Shown here piece by piece: positions 17,635-17,893 of a DNA stretch of 17,893 nt. Numbering within the stretch: position 1 is the first letter of the stretch; each line of letters opens with the position of its first letter. The DNA lies in the NCBI GenBank assembly GCA_016748015.1, contig JAAOMT010000283.1, positions 45,829-63,721 of the forward strand, read 5' to 3'. The DNA is from Geosiphon pyriformis. Its lineage: Eukaryota; Glomeromycota; Glomeromycetes; Archaeosporales; Geosiphonaceae. Under the pieces are notes generated by a model. It was not told the origin of the DNA. It saw nothing but the letters and a program-made list of their open reading frames with translations, and did no database searches. A program made the translations under genes and the position numbers.

Positions 17635-17893
17635 TAATTATATTATTTAATAATAATGTTTAAATCTGTAGTATTATTAAATAATAATAGTTAAAAACAA
17701 TTATAATAACTTAATTAAATATTAATTAATAACAAATATTATTATTAACAACAATATTTAAAAAACTTTTTACAAATAAAAAAATTTTTAAAATTTCTAA
17801 TTAAGTAATATTTAGTTAATAATATTAAAAAAATTGGTTTTTATAATGTAAACACAATTGGTAAAAATTAGAAATTGACTGAAATATTAAAAT
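17635..17893. other. Very AT-rich flank, no gene seen
   Basis: This stretch is almost entirely A and T, with TAATAA-type runs. TATTATTTAATAATA (17641-17655) is inverted perfectly at 17672-17686, but in such low-complexity DNA this is weak evidence for a functional hairpin. No open frame or LTR homology was recognised. Confidence 0.6.

Noticed and set aside
17641-17686. Perfect 15-bp inverted repeat with a 16-base spacer, considered as a MITE end or hairpin.
   Set aside because: It is made only of A and T in low-complexity flank, where such symmetry arises easily; no target duplication or transposon ends are seen.

Overview
The window looks like transposon-rich, AT-rich eukaryotic DNA, most likely fungal. 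Everything recognisable is LTR-retrotransposon sequence of the Ty3/gypsy (Metaviridae) type; I see no host gene, rRNA, tRNA or CRISPR array. A large AT-rich genome with heavily decayed Ty3-like elements fits an early-diverging fungus such as an arbuscular mycorrhizal species, but that placement is inference, not something the sequence proves.

Positions 1-7119 (+ strand) hold the 3' part of one element, called E1 here. In order it carries the Gag CCHC zinc knuckle, an aspartic protease, a cysteine-rich domain, a dUTPase, reverse transcriptase, RNase H, integrase, an unrecognised post-integrase reading frame, a polypurine tract and a 763-bp 3' LTR. The 5' LTR and Gag capsid lie left of the window. 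E1 is broken. It has frame changes around the protease/dUTPase and RNase H/integrase boundaries, stops at 2744, 2903, 4369, 4564, 4789 and 6016, YLDN in place of YLDD in reverse transcriptase, and Asn in place of the second catalytic Asp of integrase.

Positions 7190-17634 (- strand) hold older, far more eroded relatives. Read on the minus strand from right to left they are: copy B (17634-12549: LTR, gag, protease, Cys-rich/dUTPase, then stop of homology); copy A (about 12416-7698: LTR, gag, protease, Cys-rich/dUTPase, then stop of homology); and fragment C (7697-7190), a stray protease piece joined to the end of copy A. Neither A nor B has reverse transcriptase, integrase or a 3' LTR in its own body. 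Positions 17635-17893 are very AT-rich flank.

The notable biology is an element family that places a two-part cysteine-cluster domain and a trimeric-type dUTPase between protease and reverse transcriptase. That module is recognisable in E1, A and B. Catalytic and zinc-binding residues have been lost repeatedly through C-to-T/G-to-A type changes, and CpG is scarce in the old copies, so methylation-linked decay or RIP-like mutation is a reasonable explanation. The LTRs share a pair of successive hairpins despite strong sequence divergence, and A and B share an inverted repeat that pairs the primer-binding site with the end of the LTR.
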